Below, one piece after another: positions 61,104-64,000 of a stretch of DNA of 64,000 nt. The notes below the pieces were generated by a model. That model saw nothing but the letters and a program-made list of their open reading frames with translations. It did not search any database and was not told the origin of the DNA. Origin of the DNA: Varroa destructor. Its lineage: Eukaryota > Arthropoda > Arachnida > Mesostigmata > Varroidae. Position 1 is the stretch's first letter. Each line of letters begins with the position of its first letter. The DNA lies in assembly GCF_002443255.2 (NCBI RefSeq), contig NW_019211456.1:39067042-39131041 (forward strand). The letters are read 5' to 3'. The translations under genes were made by a program, and so were the position numbers.

Positions 61104-64000
61104 CTGACGAATCACGTGTTTATAAAAGAAAAACTAGGACTCACTAACATTGTCTTAGTTACACTCTTTCGTATAGCATTATTCAGAATTCTGCCATAAA
61201 GCTAAAGTCTACGGTCAGTTTGCCTGGGACGACTAGTGAAGGCAAAAGAATGTTTGTTGGGCTTGCGGGATTTTGCCCACTGTTAGCTGAACTCACTACA
61301 GGGCTGTTGAACCCTGCATCTGTTTGAGGGTATCCTGCATTTCGTTGACGAATATAAAAAAAACGAAGCTTCTTGGGCTCTTTGTGTCCTATCAAGGTCC
61401 AACGATGGTCGTCGCATTGGACAAACCACCCGTGATAACGACCGCACGATGCTGAAAAATCAGTTACAGTACACAATAAAGAGATAACATTTACGAACCT
61501 GCGCTCCCCTTAAGGATAATCGCCCGTGGGTCGGCCTGCTCTCATGAAACAACTAACAACGTTTGTTAGAGCCTGCCTTAACAAAATACGTGTCGCCTTC
61601 GGTGTGCCTATTACAACCCAAACCAACGTCGTATATTAAACAATGGAATATGGAAAATCCTAAGCAAGCTGAGACTTGAATAAACGGTTAATTATTTGGC
61701 AGTGTTTTGAGGTCGCCAACGCACATAAAGGAGAGTTACGGCCATGCCTCTGATGGACCTGTGGACATTATAGACCAGGGAATATATGCAGTTTTTGAAG
61801 AGGGCTTTGGAATAGTCTGCTTGCTAACAGATGTAAGATATGTCCACACAGAAAAACCTCACGCATTTTTTCGATCAGTAAATCTGTAGTAATCCGTAGA
61901 ATCAGTAAATAAAACATCGAAAGCGTTTGGGAAAACTGAGTGACCTTTTGATCAGTTTGTTACAAGAATTCAATGTCTGTGAATAGTCTCAGGCCAAATT
62001 CAATTAATTGTTATTTCATTTAAAATTAAAATGGAGTAGGAGAGTGCCTAGTGTTGCCTTCATGCAAATGGACAGTAATTAACATGTAAACCAATGATCG
62101 TGCTGCTGGATTGGAGACAGAGAAATCGAATAGGCAGATGTCTGTTCTTCCATGGCACCCCTGAACATACCTAGGTCGAAATATCTTCATTGTTTGACTG
62201 TGAAGAGACGGTACAGGTGTAAGTCTATGAAACTGTACGTGGCTATATAATATTTCGAAGTATTTATTCGCCTTACTTTCGGCCTCGCAGCCAATATCAA
62301 GTTCAGTGTTGCTATTAAGTTAAACCTGTTTGCATCTACATCGACAATACACTCAAGTTATGTATAGGGTTCCGTTTATTATCCTAACGTATGCTGTCAA
62401 GAGCAACATCATTAGCCAAAAGCAAAACATACTAATAAATATCATGAACGTGAAGCGTTTTGGAGTCTCACGTAAATGTGACGTCTTGGGTGTATTACTG
62501 AACAATAATCATGGAAGATAGCACTCGTTGAGGTATGAAAAAATTTTATATCCTATTGGTAAAACAGTTTCTCTAAAGATCAGTCGTCAAACGTCTACTG
62601 TCAATTTTTACATGGATAATGCTTTTAACTGAAGTAATTGGTCATGTCTTTTTTAGACCAGTTCATTAATAGCAAAGCTAGCTTATTTTTGACCCTCCAA
62701 GACGGCAGTTTACCATATTTAGTAGTATATGGTGGCAATATCTTTCCATAACTAACATTATGCAGTAAAGGATTGTAGACTTTCAATATCGTCTTCTATT
62801 TGCGTCTAATGAGCTATGACATCACTTGACAGCAGCAACAAAGCCATGACAACACAGTTTTCGACATAGTACTTGTGAGATTGAACAAAAGCTCCATTTT
62901 TATTTCTAGTTAGAAAAGCCAACTGAATGGTGACCTTTGGTCCCGCCCTCTATAATATATTCAGCTCTGCACTATTTCATAAGAACTATTTTAAACAGAA
63001 TGCAGTTTTATAACGATGTTTGTTTGGTCCAAGTTTAGTGGCAAAGTCAACGAACACTTTTGAGAATGCTTTCGCCCTATGGGATGCACTGAGAAACGGC
63101 GGCCAAACAATCATATTCCAAAATCAAAACATAGGAAATGACGATAACGGATTAGTTTTCCGTAGGGAGAAGGGCACCGGAAATTCAACGAAGGCACATT
63201 TCACAGACCCTCCCCTCCCAAGGCATGAATACCAACCCCGAATTTCCTTATCGAGACTTGATATTTATTATAGTTATGTACAGATAATACAAAATGTTTT
63301 GCCTTTGTCGGAGTTACTTAGTGCTTATATTTTTTGCAGGACGCTAACGTGCCTACGTTTTTTTATCCTTCAATGACTGGAGGGTGACTAATTTTATCTC
63401 GACCAAATTTTATAAAGGACAATTAAACATCACAATAACATAGTCTAGTCAGGCACTTCAAACGTATTCTATTTAACAACTGCACGAAGGGTATTTGAAA
63501 TGAGGCGCGGATCAATTACGCAAATAAGTTCGATTATAGTTCTGTGCATTGTAAATTAATGAATTTACAACACAAAGATCCGTAACTATTTACCGGTGTT
63601 CGGAACGTTTTTACCTTCCAGTGAAGTAGTAGATAAGTTAATCAAAGCTTTAAAATGTCTAGTCTCTAAATCATTTAATGAGACAGGACCTTCGCTGGGT
63701 CTCTTGTCTTCATCTTTCTGTCAAGGTCGTACGAGATGTCAACCTCCAGACATTTTCTTGTGGTACCTACACCTTACCAGACTAAAGTCGATCATGATGA
63801 ATGGGCATACGCACACGCTATGTATTTTTGCCAGGAATTTAAGCTGACAGTATATAAGCGGTACTGTCGGATTGATTATCTTGTAGAGGCTGATCTGCTG
63901 CTGCTGACATTGCTTCCATAACTGGAACTGCCCATTGGCTTTTATGGCTAACCCGCTGGAGCGACAGTCGACCGGTAATGCCTAAGACCGAAATGAGCTG

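Larger units (their letters stand above)
55350..64000. other. Region without a supported gene
   Basis: Only isolated short frames, none with a domain or a convincing exon chain. It includes a possible orphan exon at 57968-58133, a GC-rich patch at 57060-57650, a T18 run and a (GTTC)5 run. Edge genes beyond 64000 cannot be excluded. Confidence 0.5.

Noticed and set aside
61183..61476. 97-codon minus-strand frame
   Set aside because: No domain, start context or neighbouring exons. Length is within chance for this window.
63736..63921. 61-codon plus-strand frame near the window edge
   Set aside because: A donor-like GTATAT is present but there is no homology or second exon in view, so an exon call is not supported.

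Overview
This window is eukaryotic. Its genes are split by GT-AG introns, spacers are AT-rich with many short A/T and dinucleotide runs, and no operons are visible. The proteins (an ECE/neprilysin-type M13 peptidase, a PTP1B/Ptp61F-type phosphatase with a C-terminal membrane anchor, a membrane-anchored MATH-like protein) and a short run of the arthropod telomere unit TTAGG point to an arthropod. A mite or other chelicerate is my inference, not shown. All gene models were built by reading exons and matching intron phases by eye; no transcript evidence was available.

Layout. (1) 0.5-14.4 kb, plus strand: a complete 17-exon M13 metallopeptidase gene (about 809 aa). Its large second intron carries an intronless minus-strand gene for a 306-aa single-pass membrane protein with a MATH/TRAF-like C-terminal region. 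(2) 14.4-19.4 kb: AT-rich spacer. (3) 19.4-23.7 kb: an unusual CAG/GCC-rich block, probably promoter and 5' UTR sequence of the next gene. (4) 24.0-29.0 kb, plus: a six-exon non-receptor tyrosine phosphatase (573 aa) with complete catalytic motifs, an SH3-type proline motif and a tail anchor; intron retention would replace the anchor. (5) 31.4-34.8 kb, plus: a GC-rich probable promoter, a two-exon 61-aa membrane microprotein and, 145 bp later, a four-exon 169-aa coiled-coil protein. (6) 34.8-51.5 kb: mostly non-coding, with candidate orphan exons at 43.6, 44.4 and 47.95 kb, small repeats and hairpins. (7) 51.5-55.3 kb, minus: a six-exon gene for an unrecognised 217-aa protein whose last two exons are open in two frames. 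(8) 55.3-64 kb: no convincing gene; a GC-rich patch near 57 kb may be a decayed retroelement.

The genes do not form an obvious pathway. The M13 enzyme would act on extracellular peptides, the phosphatase on phosphotyrosine signalling at the ER or in the nucleus. I found no clear new multi-gene system. The strongest items for follow-up are the nested antisense TM-MATH gene, the alternative phosphatase C-terminus, the microprotein with an overlapping minimal uORF, the dual-frame tail of the minus-strand gene, and three perfect hairpins.
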